64,000 bases of DNA. It comes from Coriaria nepalensis (lineage: Eukaryota > Streptophyta > Magnoliopsida > Cucurbitales > Coriariaceae). The notes below the pieces were generated by a model, which saw only the letters and a program-made list of their open reading frames with translations, had not been told where the DNA came from and ran no database searches. Below are positions 9,775 through 24,660 of the stretch, piece by piece. Position 1 is the first letter of the stretch, and each line of letters begins with the position of its first letter. The position numbers and the translations under genes were made by a program. The stretch is from the NCBI GenBank assembly GCA_027186245.1, contig CP114490.1, positions 5,409,001 to 5,473,000 of the forward strand, given 5' to 3'.

Positions 9775-12700
9775 TCTGCTCAAGCCACTAAATCATATGA
9801 TAAAGGTTCAACCGAATTCTATATTTGGAGTTCGAACAGAATCTTCGTGCATAACATGCTAATGATCTTTGAAGGACAGGTGTGCCTGTTTTTCAGCTTA
9901 GACTCATTTGAATGTGTCTCTTCAAGACACTAAACCATTTGAATGATGTTCAAATGAATTCTATTTTCACACATCAAACACAAATTTCTTGCATAACTTG
10001 CTAGTGATCATATAAGGACAGTTGTGTCTTTGTTTCACCTGAAAATCATTTCAATGAGTCTTCTCAAGCCACTAAATCATTCAAATGAGATTCGAATCAA
10101 TTCTATTTTCGCACTTCAGACACAAGTTTCGTGCATAACATTCTAATGATATTTCAAGCAAACGTGTGTTTTTGTTTCATAGGAAACTCAATTCAGTCAC
10201 TCTGCTCAAGCCACTAATCATATGATAAAGGTTCGACCGAATTCTATATTTGCACTTCGAATAGAATCTTCGTGCATAACATGCTAATGATCTTTGAAGG
10301 ACAGGTGTGCCTGTTTTTCACCTTAGACTCATTTGAATGTGTCTCTTCAAGACACTAAACGATTTGAAAGATATTCAAATGAATTCTATTTTCACACATC
10401 AAACACAAATTCCGTGCATAACTTGCTAGTGATCATATAAGGACAGTTGTGTCTTTGTTTCACCTGAAAATCATTTCAATGAGTCTTCTTAAGCCACTCA
10501 ATCATTCTAATGAGATTCGAATGAATTCTATTTTCGCACTTCAAACACAAGTTTCGTGCATAACATTCAGATGATATTTCAAGCAAACGTGTGCTTTTGT
10601 TTTACATGAAACTCAATTCAATGAGTCTCCTCAACCCGCTAAATCATATGAATAAGGTTCGAACGAATTTAATTTTCGCACTTCAAACACAAGTTTCGTG
10701 CATAACATGGTAATGATCTTTGAAGAACATGTGTGCCTGTTTTTCACCTTAGACTCATTTGAATGTGTCTCTTCAAGACACTAAACCATTTGAATGATGT
10801 TCAAATGAATTCTATTTTCACACATCAAACACAAATTCCGTGTATAACTTGCTAGTGATCATATAAGGACAGTTGTGTCTTTGTTTCACCTGAAAATCAT
10901 TTCTATGAGTATTCTCAAGCCACCAAATCATTCTAATGAGATTCGAATGAATTCTATTCTCGCACTTCAAACACAAGTTTCGTGCATAACATTCTAATGA
11001 TATTTCAAGCAAACGTGTGTTTTTGTTTCATAGGAAACTCAATTCAGTGACTCTCCTCAAGCCACTTAATTATATGATCAAGGTTCGAACGAATTCTATA
11101 TTCGCACTTCAAACAGAATCTTCGTGCATAACATGCTAATGATCTTTGAAGGACATGTGTGCCCGTTTTTCACCTTAGACTCATTTGAATGTGTCCCTTC
11201 AAGACACTAAACCATTTGAATGATGTTCAAATGAATTCTATTTTCACACATCAAACACAAATTCCGTGCATAACTTGCTAGTGATCATATAAGGACAGTT
11301 GTGTGTTTGTTTCACCTGAAAATCATTTCAATGAGTCTTCTCAAGCCACTAAATCAACCAAATGAGATTCGAATGAAATCTATTTTCGCACTTCAAACAC
11401 AAGTTTCATGCATAACACTCTAATGATATTTCAAGCAAACGTGTGTTTTTGTTTCATAGGAAACTCAATTCAAGGACTCTCCTCAAGCAACTTAATTATA
11501 TGATCAAGGTTCGAACGAATTCTATATTTGCACTTCGAACAGAATCTTCGTGCATAACATGCTAATGATCTTTGAAGGACAGGTGTGCCTGTTTTTCAGC
11601 TTAGACTCATTTGAATGTGTCTCTTCAAGACACTAAACCATTTGAATGATGTTCAAATGAATTCTATTTTCACACATCAAACACAAATTTCTTGCATAAC
11701 TTGCTAGTGATCATATAAGGACAGTTGTGTCTTTGTTTCACCTGAAAATCATTTCAATGAGTCTTCTCAAGCCACCAAATCATTCAAATGAGATTCGAAT
11801 GAAATCTATTTTCGCACTTCAAAAACAAGTTTCGTGCATAACATTCAGATGATATTTCAAGGAAATGTGTGCTTTTGTTTCATAGGAAACTCAATTTAGT
11901 GAGTCTCCTCAACCCACTAAATCATATGAATAAGGTTGAAACGAATTTTATTTTCGCACTTCAAACACAAGTTTCGTGCATAACATGGTAATGATCTTTG
12001 AAGGACATGTGTGCCTGTTTTTCACCTTAGACTCAGTTGAATGTGTCTCTTCAAGACACTAAACGATTTGAAAGATATTCAAATGAATTCTATTTTCACA
12101 CATCAAACACAAATTCCGTGCATAACTTGCTAGTGATCATATAAGGACAGTTGTGTCTTTGTTTCACCTGAAAATCATTCAATGAGTCTTCTTAAGCCAC
12201 TAAATCATTCTAATGAGATTCGAATGAATTCTATTTTCACACTTCAAACACAAGTTTCGTGCATAACATTCAGATGATATTTCAAGCAAACGTGTGCTTT
12301 TGTTTTACATGAAACTCAATTCAATGAGTCTCCTCAACCCGCTAAATCATATGAATAAGGTTCGAACGAATTTTATTTTCGCACTTCAAACACAAGTTTC
12401 GTGCATAACATGGTTATGATCTTTGAAGAACATGTGTGCCTGTTTTTCACCTTAGACTCATTTGAATGTGTCTCTTCAAGACACTAAACCATTTGAATGA
12501 TGTTCAAATAAATTCTATTTTCACACATCAAACACAAATTCCGTGTATAACTTGCTAGTGATCATATAAGGACAGTTGTGTCTTTGTTTCACCTGAAAAT
12601 CATTTCTATGAGTATTCTCAAGCCACCAAATCAATCAAATGAGATTCGAATGAAATCTATTTTCGCACTTCAAACACAAGTTTCATGCATAACATTCTAA

Positions 12701-15700
12701 TGATATTTCAAGCAAACGTGTGTTTTTGTTTCATAGGAAACTCAATTCAGTCACTCTGCTCAAGCCACTAATCATATGATAAAGGTTCGACCGAATTCTA
12801 TATTTGCACTTCGAACAGAATCTTCGTGCATAACATGCTAATGATCTTTGAAGGACAGGTGTGCCTGTTTTTCACCTTAGACTCATTTGAATGTGTCTCT
12901 TCAAGACACTAAACCATTTGAATGATGTTCAAATGAATTCTATTTTCACACATCAAACACAAATTCCGTGCATAACTTGCTAGTGATCATATAAGGACAG
13001 TTGTGTCTTTGTTTCACCTGAAAATCATTTCTATGAGTATTCTCAAGCCACCAAATCATTCTAATGAGATTCGAATGAAATCTATTTTCGCACTTCAAAC
13101 ACAAGTTTCGTGCATAACATTCAGATGATATTTCAAGGAAATGCGTGCTTTTGTTTCACAGGAAACTCAATTTAGTGAGTCTCCTCAACCCACTAAATCA
13201 TATGAATAAGGTTGAAACGAATTTTATTTTCGCACTTCAAACACAAGTTTCGTGCATAACATGGTAATGATCTTTGAAGGACATGTGTGCCTGTTTTTCA
13301 GCTTAGACTCATTTGAATGTGTCTCTTCAAGACACTAAACCATTTGAATGATGTTCAAATGAATTCTATTTTCACACATCAAACACAAATTTCTTGCATA
13401 ACTTGCTAGTGATCATATAAGGACAGTTGTGTCTTTGTTTCACCTGAAAATCATTTCAATGAGTCTTCTCAAGCCACTAAATCATTCAAATGAGATTCGA
13501 ATGAAATCTATTTTCACACTTCAAAAACAAGTTTCGTGCATAACATTCAGATGATATTTCAAGGAAATGTGTGCTTTTGTTTCGCAGGAAACTCAATTTA
13601 GTGAGTCTCCTCAACCCACTAAATCATATGAATAAGGTTGAAACGAATTTTATTTTCGCACTTCAAACACAAGTTTCGTGCATAACATGGTAATGATCTT
13701 TAAAGGACATGTGTGCCTGTTTTTCACCTTAGACTCAGTTGAATGTGTCTCTTCAAGACACTAAACGATTTGAAAGATATTCAAATGAATTCTATTTTCA
13801 CACATAAAACACAAATTCCGTGCATAACTTGCTAGTGATCATATAAGGACAGTTGTGTCTTTGTTTCACCTGATAATCATTTCAATGAGTCTTCTTAAGC
13901 CACTAAATCATTCTAATGAGATTCGAATGAATTCTATTTTCGCACTTCAAACACAAGTTTCGTGCATAACATTCAGATGATATTTCAAGCAAACGTGTGC
14001 TTTTGTTTTACATGAAACTCAATTCAATGAGTCTCCTCAACCCGCTAAATCATATGAATAAGGTTCGAACGAATTTTATTTTCGCACTTCAAACACAAGT
14101 TTCGTGCATAACATGGTAATGATCTTTGAAGAACATGTGTGCCTGTTTTTCACCTTAGACTCATTTGAATGTGTCTCTTCAAGACACTAAACCATTTGAA
14201 TGATGTTCAAATGAATTCTATTTTCACACATCAAACACAAATTCCGTGTATAACTTGCTAGTGATCATATAAGGACAGTTGTGTCTTTGTTTCACCTGAA
14301 AATCATTTCTATGAGTATTCTCAAGCCACAAAATCATTCTAATGAGATTCGGATGAATTCTATTCTCGCACTTCAAACACAAGTTTCGTGCATAACATTC
14401 TAATGATATTTCAAGCAAATGTGTTTTTGTATCACATGAAACTCAATTCAGTGACCCTCCTCAAGCCACTTAATTATATGATCAAGGTTCGAACGAATTC
14501 TATATTCGCACTTCAAACAGAATCTTCGTGCATAACATGCTAATGATCTTTGACGGACATGTGTGCCCGTTTTTCACCTTAGACTCATTTGAATGTGTCT
14601 CTTCAAGACACTAAACCATTTGAATGATGTTCAAATGAATTCTATTTTCACACATCAAACACAAATTCCGTGTATAACTTGCTAGTGATCATATAAGGAC
14701 AGTTGTGTCTTTGTTTCACCTGAAAATCATTTCTATGAGTATTCTCAAGCCACCAAATCATTCTAATGAGATTCGAATGAATTCTATTCTCGCACTTCAA
14801 ACACAAGTTTCGTGCATAACATTCTAATGATATTTCAAGCAAACGTGTGTTTTTGTTTCATAGGAAACTCAATTCAGTGACTCTCCTCAAGCCACTTAAT
14901 TATATGATCAAGGTTCGAACGAATTCTATATTCGCACTTCAAACAGAATCTTCGTGCATAACATGCTAATGATCTTTGACGGACATGTGTGCCCGTTTTT
15001 CACCTTAGACTCATTTGAATGTGTCTCTTCAAGACACTAAACCATTTGAATGATGTTCAAATGAATTCTATTTTCACACATCAAACACAAATTCCGTGCA
15101 TAACTTGCTAGTGATCATATAAGGACAGTTGTGTCTTTGTTTCACCTGAAAATCATTTCTATGAGTATTCTCAAGCCACCAAATCATTCTAATGAGATTC
15201 GAATGAATTCTATTCTCGCACTTCAAACACAAGTTTCGTGCATAACATTCTAATGATATTTCAAGCAAACGTGTGTTTTTGTTTCATAGGAAACTCAATT
15301 CAGTGACTCTCCTCAAGCCACTTAATTATATGATCAAGGTTCGAACGAATTCTATATTTGCACTTCGAACAGAATCTTCGTGCATAACATGCTAATGATC
15401 TTTGAAGGACAGGTGTGCCTGTTTTTCAGCTTAGACTCATTTGAATGTGTCTCTTCAAGACACTAAACCATTTGAATGATGTTCAAATGAATTCTATTTT
15501 CAGACATCAAACACAAATTCCGTGTGTAACTTGCTAGTGATCATATAAGGACAGTTGTGTCTTTGTTTCACCTGAAAATCATTTCTATGAGTATTCTCAA
15601 GCCACCAAATCATTCTAATGAGATTCGAATGAATTCTATTCTCGCACTTCAAACACAAGTTTCGTGCATAACATTCTAATGATATTTCAAGCAAATGTGT

Positions 15701-17861
15701 TTTTGTATCACATGAAACTCAATTCAGTGACTCTCCTCAAGCCACTTAATTATATGATCAAGGTTCGAACGAATTCTATATTCGCACTTCAAACAGAATC
15801 TTCGTGCATAACATGCTAATGATCTTTGAAGGACATGTGTGCCCGTTTTTCACCTTAGACTCATTTGAATGTGTCTCTTCAAGACACTAAACCATTTGAA
15901 TGATGTTCAAATGAATTCTATTTTCACACATCAAACACAAATTCCGTGCATAACTTGCTAGTGATCATATAAGGACAGTTGTGTCTTTGTTTCACCTGAA
16001 AATCATTTCTATGAGTATTCTCAAGCCACCAAATCATTCTAATGAGATTCGAATGAATTCTATTCTCGCACTTCAAACACAAGTTTCGTGCATAACATTC
16101 TAATGATATTTCAAGCAAATGTGTTTTTGTATCACATGAAACTCAATTCAGTGACTCTCCTCAAGCCACTTAATTATATGATCAAGGTTCGAACGAATTC
16201 TATATTCGCACTTCAAACAGAATCTTCGTGCATAACATGCTAATGATCTTTGAAGGACATGTGTGCCCGTTTTTCACCTTAGACTCATTTGAATGTGTCT
16301 CTTCAAGACACTAAACCATTTGAATGATGTTCAAATGAATTCTATTTTCACACATCAAACACAAATTCCGTGCATAACTTGCTAGTGATCATATAAGGAC
16401 AGTTGTGTGTTTGTTTCACCTGAAAATCATTTCGATGAGTCTTCTCAAGCCACTAAATCAATCAAATGAGATTCGAATGAAATCTATTTTCGCACTTGAA
16501 ACACAAGTTTCATGCATAACATTCTAATGATATTTCAAGCAAACGTGTGTTTTTGTTTCATAGGAAACTCAATTCAGTGACTCTCCTCAAGCCACTTAAT
16601 TATATGATCAAGGTTCGAACGAATTCTATATTTGCACTTCGAACAGAATCTTCGTGCATAACATGCTAATCATCTTTGAAGGACAGGTGTGCCTGTTTTT
16701 CAGCTTAGACTCATTTGAATGTGTCTCTTCAAGACACTAAACCATTTGAATGATGTTCAAATGAATTCTATTTTCACACATCAAACACAAATTCCGTGCA
16801 TAACTTGCTAGTGATCATATAAGGACAGTTGTGTCTTTGTTTCACCTGAAAATCATTTCTATGAGTATTCTCAAGCCACCAAATCATTCTAATGAGATTC
16901 GAATGAATTCATTCTATTCTCGCACTTCAAACACAAGTTTCGTGCATAACATTCTAATGATATTTCAAGCAAATGTGTTTTTGTATCACATGAAACTCAA
17001 TTCAGTGACTCTCCTCAAGCCACTTAATTATATGATCAAGGTTCGAACGAATTCTATATTCGCACTTCAAACAGAATCTTCGTGCATAACATGCTAATGA
17101 TCTTTGAAGGACATGTGTGCCCGTTTTTCACCTTAGACTCATTTGAATGTGTCTCTTCAAGACACTAAACCATTTGAATGATGTTCAAATGAATTCTATT
17201 TTCACACATCAAACACAAATTCCGTGCATAACTTGCTAGTGATCATATAAGGACAGTTGTGTCTTTGTTTCACCTGAAAATCATTTCAATGAGTCTTCTC
17301 AAGCCACTAAATCATTCAAATGAGATTCGAATGAAATCTATTTTCGCACTTCAAAAACAAGTTTCGTGCATAACATTCAGATGATATTTCAAGGAAATGT
17401 GTGCTTTTGTTTCACAGGAAACTCAATTTAGTGAGTCTCCTCAACCCACTAAATCATATGAATAAGGTTGAAACGAATTTTATTTTCGCACTTCAAACAC
17501 AAGTTTCGTGCATAACATGGTAATGATCTTTGAAGGACATGTGTGCCTGTTTTTCACCTTAGACTCAGTTGAATGTGTCTCTTCAAGACACTAAACGATT
17601 TGAAAGATATTCAAATGAATTCTATTTTCACACATCAAACACAAATTCCGTGCATAACTTGCTAGTGATCATATAAGGACAGTTGTGTCTTTGTTTCACC
17701 TGAAAATCATTTCAATGAGTCTTCTTAAGCCACTAAATCATTCTAATGAGATTCGAATGAATTCTATTTTCGCACTTCAAACACAAGTTTCGTGCATAAC
17801 ATTCAAATGATATTTCAAGCAAACGTGTGCTTTTGTTTTACATGAAACTCAATTCAATGAG

Positions 17862-19134
17862 TCTCCTCAACCCGCTAAATCATATGAATAAGGTTCGAAC
17901 AATTTTATTTTCGCACTTCAAACACAAGTTTCGTGCATAACATGGTTATGATCTTTGAAGAACATGTGTGCCTGTTTTTCACCTTAGACTCAGTTGAATG
18001 TGTCTCTTCAAGACACTAAACCGTTTGAATGATGTTCAAATAAATTCTATTTTCACACATCAAACACAAATTCCGTGTATAACTTGCTAGTGATCATATA
18101 AGGACAGTTGTGTCTTTGTTTCACCTGAAAATCATTTCTATGAGTATTCTCAAGCCACCAAATCAATCAAATGAGATTCGAATGAAATCTATTTTCGCAC
18201 TTCAAACACAAGTTTCATGCATAACATTCTAATGATATTTCAAGCAAACGTGTGTTTTTGTTTCATAGGAAACTCAATTCAGTCACTCTGCTCAAGCCAC
18301 TAATCATATGATAAAGGTTCGACCGAATTCTATATTTGCACTTCGAACAGAATCTTCGTGCATAACATGCTAATGATCTTTGAAGGACAGGTGTGCCTGT
18401 TTTTCACCTTAGACTCATTTGAATGTGTCTCTTCAAGACACTAAACCATTTGAATGATGTTCAAATGAATTCTATTTTCACACATCAAACACAAATTCCG
18501 TGCATAACTTGCTAGTGATCATATAAGGACAGTTGTGTCTTTGTTTCACCTGAAAATCATTTCTATGAGTCTTCTCAAGCCACTAAATCATTCAAATGAG
18601 ATCGAATGAAATCTATTTTCGCACTTCAAAAACAAGTTTCGTGCATAACATTCAGATGATATTTCAAGGAAATGTGTGCTTTTGTTTCGCAGGAAACTCA
18701 ATTTAGTGAGTCTCCTCAACCCACTAAATCATATGAATAAGGTTGAAACGAATTTTATTTTCGCACTTCAAACACAAGTTTCGTGCATAACATGGTAATG
18801 ATCTTTGAAGGACATGTGTGCCTGTTTTTCACCTTAGACTCAGTTGAATGTGTCTCTTCAAGACACTAAACGATTTGAAAGATATTCAAATGAATTCTAT
18901 TTTCACACATCAAACACAAATTCCGTGCATAACTTGCTAGTGATCATATAAGGACAGTTGTGTCTTTGTTTCACCTGAAAATCATTTCAATGAGTCTTCT
19001 TAAGCCACTAAATCATTCTAATGAGATTCGAATGAATTCTATTCTCGCACTTCAAACACAAGTTTCGTGCATAACATTCTAATGATATTTCAAGCAAATG
19101 TGTTTTTGTATCACATGAAACTCAATTTAGTGAG
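17862..19134 (+). repeat. Three-unit gain in superblock 2
   Basis: The offset to superblock 1 jumps from 13605 (unit 17436 = 3831) to 14878 (unit 19561 = 4683), a gain of 1273 bp, or three units. The units concerned are 17862 (one base lost in gaacaatttt), 18287 (A5 type) and 18711 (one base lost in gagatcgaatg). The units 18287 to 19560 resemble 35715 to 36989 in superblock 3, so superblocks 2 and 3 share material that superblock 1 lacks. Confidence 0.8.
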
Positions 19135-19986
19135 TCTCCTCAAGCCACTTAATTATATGATCAAGGTTCGAACGAATTCTATATTCGCACTTCAAACAGA
19201 ATCTTCGTGCATAACATGCTAATGATCTTTGAAGGACATGTCTGCCCGTTTTTCACCTTAGACTCATTTGAATGTGTCTCCTCAAGACACTAAACCATTT
19301 GAATGATGTTCAAATGAATACTATTTTCACACATCAAACACAAATTCCGTGCATAACTTGCTAGTGATCATATAAGGACAGTTGTGTCTTTGTTTCACCT
19401 GAAAATCATTTCAATGAGTCTTCTCAAGCCACTAAATCATTCAAATGAGATTCGAATGAAATCTATTTTCGCACTTCAAAAACAAGTTTCGTGCATAACA
19501 TTCAGATGATATTTCAAGGAAATGTGTGCTTTTGTTTCACAGGAAACTCAATTTAGTGAGTCTCCTCAACCCACTAAATCATATGAATAAGGTTGAAACG
19601 AATTTTATTTTCGCACTTCAAACACAAGTTTCGTGCATAACATGGTAATGATCTTTGAAGGACATGTGTGCCTGTTTTTCACCTTAGACTCATTTGAATG
19701 TGTCTCTTCAAGACACTAAACGATTTGAAAGATATTCAAATGAATTCTATTTTCACACATCAAACATAAATTCCGTTCATAACTTGCTAGTGATCATATA
19801 AGGACAGTTGTGTCTTTGTTTCACCTGAAAATCATTTCAATGAGTCTTCTCAAGCCACTAAATCATTCTAATGAGATTCGAATGAATTCTCTTTTCGCAC
19901 TTCAAACACAAGTTTCGTGAATGACATTCAGATGATATTTCAAGCAAACGTGTGCTTTTGTTTCACATGAAACTCCATTCATCGAG

Positions 19987-22900
19987 TCTCCTCAACCCCC
20001 TAAATCATATGAATAAGGTTCGAACAAATTCTATTTTCGTACTTCAAACAGAAGTTTCGTGCATAACATGCTAATGATCTTTGAATGTCTTGTGTGCTTG
20101 TTTTTCAGCTTAGACTCATTTGGATGTGTGTCTTCAAGACACTAAACCATTTGAATGGTGTTCAAACGAATTCTATTTTCACACATCAAACACAAATTCG
20201 GTGCTTAACTTGCTAGTGATCATATATGGACGGTTGTGTCTTTGTTTCACCTAAAAATCATTTCAATGAGTCTTCTCAAGCCACTAAATCATTCAAATGA
20301 GATTCGAATGAATTCTATTTTCGCACTTCGAACACAAGTTTCGTGCATAACATTCTAATGATATTTCAAACAAACATGTGCTTTTGTTTCACATGAAACT
20401 CAATTCAGTGAGTCTCCTTAAGCCACTAAATCACATGATCAAGGTTCGAAAGAATTTTATTTTCGCACTTCAAACACAATTTCGTGCATAACATGCTAAT
20501 GATCTTTGAAGGACATATGTGCCTACTTTTCGCCTTAGACTCATTTTAATGTGTCTCTTCAAGACACTAAACCATTTGAATGATGTTCAAACGAATCCTA
20601 TTTTCCCACATTAAACACAAATTTCGTCCATAACTTGCTAGTGATCATATAAGGACAGTTGTGTCTTTGTTTTACCTGAAAATCATTTCAATGAGTCTTC
20701 TCAAGCCACTAAATCATTCTTATGAGATTCGAATGAAATCTATTTTCGCACTTCAAACACAAGTTTCGTGCATAACATTCAAAAGATATTGCAAGCAAAC
20801 GTGTGCTTTTGTTTCACATGAAACTCAATTCAGTGAGTCTCCTTAAGCCACTTAATTATATGATCAAGGTTCGAACGAATTCTATTTTCGCACTTCAAAC
20901 AGAAGTTTCGTGCATGATAATGATCTTTAAAGGACATGTGTGCTTGTTTTCAGCTTAGACTCATTTGAATGTGTCTCTTCAAGACACTAAACCATTTGAA
21001 TGATGTTCAAACGAATTCTATTTTCACACATAAATCACAAATTCTGTGCATAACTTGCTAGTATCATATAAGGACAGTTGTGTATTTGTTTCACCTGAAA
21101 ATCATTTTATTGCATCTTCTCTAGCCACTAAATCATTCTAATGGGATTCGAATGAAATCTATTTTCGCACTTCAAACACAAGTTTCGTGCATAACATTCT
21201 AACGATATTACGTGCAAACGTGTTCTTTTGTTTCACATGAAACTTAATTCAGTCAGTCTTCTCAAGCCACTAAATCATATGATAAAGGTTCAAACGAATT
21301 CTATTTTCTCACTTCAATTACAAGTTTCGTGCATAACATGCTAATGATCTTTGAAGGACATGTGTGCTGGTTTTTCAGCTTAGACTCATTTGAATGTGTC
21401 TCTTCAAGACACTAAACAATTTGAATGATGTTCAAATGAATTCTATTTTCACACATCAAACACAAATTCCGTGCATAACTTGCTAGTGATCATATAAGGA
21501 CATTTGTGTTTTTGTTTCACCTGAAAATCATTTCGATGAGTCTTCTCAAGCCACTAAATCATTCTAATGAGCTTCGAATGAATTCTATTTTCGCACTTCA
21601 AACCCAAGTTTTGTGCATAACATTCTAACGATATTACAAGCAAACGTGTTCTTTTGTTTCACATGAAACTTAATTCAGTCAGTCTTCTCAAGCCACTAAA
21701 TCATATGATAAAGGTTCGAACGAATTCTATTTTCGCACTTCAAACACAAGTTTCGTGCATAACATGCTAATGATCTTTGAAGGACATGTGTGCTGGTTTT
21801 TCAGCTTAGACTCATTTGAATGTGTCTCTTCAAGACACTAAACCATTTGAATGACGTTCAAACGAATTCTATTTTCACAGATCAAACACAAATTCCGTGC
21901 ATAACTTGCTAGTGATCATATAAGGACAGTTGTGTCTTTGTTTCACCTGAAAATCATTTCGATGAGTCTTCTCAAGCCACTAAATCATTCTAATGAGCTT
22001 CGAATGAATTCTATTTTCGCACTTCAAACACAAGTTTCGTGCACAACATTCTGACGATATTACAAGCAAACGTGTTCTTTTGTTTCACATGAAACTTAAT
22101 TCCGTCAGTCTTCTCAAGCCACTAAATAATATGATAATGGTTTGAACGAATTCTATTTTCGCACTTCAAACACAAGTTTCGTGCATAACATGCAAATGAT
22201 CTTTGAAGGACATGTGTGCTGGTTTTTCAGCTTAGACTCATTTGAATGTGTCTCTTCAAGACACTAAACCATTTGAATGATGTTCAAATGAATTCTATTT
22301 TCACACATCAAACACAAATTCCGTGCATAACTTCATAGTGATCATATAAGGACAGTTGTGTCTTTGTTTCACCTGAAAATCATTTCAATTAGTCTTCTCA
22401 AGCCACTAAATCATTCTAATGAGATTCGAATGAATTCTCTTTTCGCACTTCAAACACATGTTTCGTGCATAACATTCAGATGATATTTCAAGCAAACGTG
22501 TGCTTTTGTTTCACATGAAACTCAATTCATTGAGTCTCCTCAACCCGCTAAATCATATGAATAAGGTTCGAACGAATTCTATTTTCGTACTTCAAACAGA
22601 AGTTTCGTGCATAACATGCTAATGATCTTTGAAGGACATGTGTGCCTGTTTTTCACCTTAGACTCATTTGAATATGTCTCTTCAAGACACTAAACCATTT
22701 GAATGATGTTCAAATGAATTCTATTTTCACACATTAAACACAAATTCCGTGCATAACTTGCTAGTGATCATATAAGAACAGTTGTGTCTTTGTTTCACCT
22801 GAAAATCATTTCAATGAGTATTCTCAAGCCACAAAATCATTCCAATGAGATTCGAATGAATTCTATTTTCGCACTTCAAACACAAGTTTCGTGCATAACA

Positions 22901-24660
22901 TTCTAATGATATTTCAAGAAAATGTGTTTTTGTATCACATGAAACTCAATTCAGTGAGTCTCCTCAAGCCACTTAATTATATGATCAAGGTTCGAACGAA
23001 TTCTATATTCGCACTTCAAACTGAATCTTCGTGCATAACATGCTAATGATCTTTGAAGGACATGTGTGCTTGTTTTTCAACTTAGACTCATTTGAATGTG
23101 TCTCTACAAGACACTAAACCATTTTAATGATGTTCAAATTAATTCTATTTTCACACATCAAACAGAAATTTCGTGCATAACTTGCTAGTGATCATATAAG
23201 GACAATTGTGTCTTTGTTTCACCTGAAAATCATTTCAATGAGTCTTCTCAAGCCACTAAATCATTCAAATGAGATTCGAATGAAATCTATTTTCGCATTT
23301 CAAACACAAGTTTCGTGCATAACATTCAGATGATATTTCAAGGAAACGTGTGCTTTTGTTTCACATGAAACTCAATTCAATGAGTCTCCTCAACCCGCTA
23401 AATCATATGAATAAGGTTCGAACGAATTCGATTTTCGCACTTCAAACAGAAGTTTCGTGCATAACATGCTAATGATCTTTGAAGGACATGTGTGCTGGTT
23501 TTTCAGCTTAGACTCATTTGAATGTGTCTCTTCAAGACACTAAACCATTTGAATGATGTTCAAATGAATTCTATTTTCACACATCAAACACAAATTCCGT
23601 GCATAACTTGCTAGTGATCATATAAGGACAGTTGTGTCTTTGTTTCACCTGAAAATCATTTCAATGAGTCTTCTCAAGCCACTAAATCATTCTAATGAGA
23701 TTCGAATGAATTCTATTTTCGCACTTCAAACACAAGTTTCGTGCATAAAATTGTAATGATATTTCAAGCAACTATGTTTTTGTATCACATGAAACTCAAT
23801 TCAGTCACTCTGCTCAAGCCACTAAATCATATGATAAAGGTTCGACCGAATTCTATATTTGCACTTCGAATAGAATCTTCGTGCATAACATGCTAATGAT
23901 CTTTGAAGGACAGGTGTGCCTGTTTTTCAGCTTAGACTCATTTGAATGTGTCTCTTCAAGACACTAAACCATTTGAATGATGTTCAAATGAATTGTATTT
24001 TCGCACATCAAACACAAATTTCGTGCATAACTTGCTAGTGATCATATAAGGACAGTTGTGTCTTTGTTTCACCAGAAAATCATTTCAATGAGTCTTCTCA
24101 AGCCACTAAATCATTCAAATGAGATTCGAATCAATTCTATTTTCGCACTTCAGACACAAGTTTCGTGCATAACATTCTAATGATATTTCAAGATATCGTG
24201 TGTTTTTGTTTCACATGAAACTCAATTCAGTCACTCTGCTCAAGCCACTAAATCATATGATAAAGGTTCGACCGAATTCTATATTTGCAGTTCGAACAGA
24301 ATCTTCGTGCATAACATGCTAATGATCTTTGAAGGACAGGTGTGCCTGTTTTTCAGCTTAGACTCATTTGAATGTGTCTCTTCAAGACACTAAACCATTT
24401 GAATGATGTTCAAATGAATTCTATTTTCACACATCAAACACAAATTTCTTGCATAACTTGCTAGTGATGATATAAGGACAGTTGTGTCTTTATTTCACCT
24501 GAAAATCATTTCAATGAGTCTTCTCAAGCCACTAAATCATTTTAATCAGATTCGAATGAATTCTAGTTTCGCACTTCAAACACAATTTTCATGCATAACA
24601 TTCTAACGATATTTCACGCAAACGTGTGCTTTTGTTTCACATGAAACTCAATTCAGTCTG
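19987..24660 (+). repeat. Older, diverged block inside superblock 2
   Basis: Counterpart of 5109-9774. From 22109 to about 24540 it follows 7649-10080 at a constant offset of 14460, with only scattered base differences (for example at 22651, 23201, 23761 and 23871). It lacks one unit present at 5960-6384, has the 419-bp unit only once (20838), and has gained a duplicated 426-bp unit at 21257-22108. The end of the block (24519 onward) departs from superblock 1. Confidence 0.85.
21257..22108 (+). repeat. Tandem duplication of one diverged unit (2 x 426 bp)
   Basis: Units 21257 and 21683 share tcttctcaagccactaaatc at the A start, gaaacttaattc before it, and the rare gagcttcgaatg in subunit C. 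In superblock 1 the C-to-A junction with gaaacttaattc occurs once, at 7634. A third related A start follows at 22109. Confidence 0.75.

Larger units (their letters stand above)
1..13605 (+). repeat. Superblock 1 (32 units)
   Basis: First copy of a very long higher-order repeat, 13605 bp. Unit starts: 1, 427, 851, 1277, 1703, 2127, 2551, 2977, 3405, 3831, 4257, 4683, 5109, 5535, 5960, 6385, 6804, 7230, 7649, 8075, 8499, 8925, 9349, 9775, 10201, 10626, 11052, 11478, 11904, 12329, 12755, 13180. The stretch 1 to about 4030 recurs at 13606 to about 17635 with a constant offset of 13605. I noticed only four base differences there (725, 1052, 1691 and 2972), so the duplication is recent or has been homogenised. 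The left edge of the window may not be the true left edge of this block. Confidence 0.92.

Noticed and set aside
12178..12184. A two-base loss in the segment before the C subunit (cattcaatg for catttcaatg) as a functional site.
   Set aside because: It is an ordinary small deletion, also present at 27061 in superblock 2; useful only as a marker of shared ancestry.
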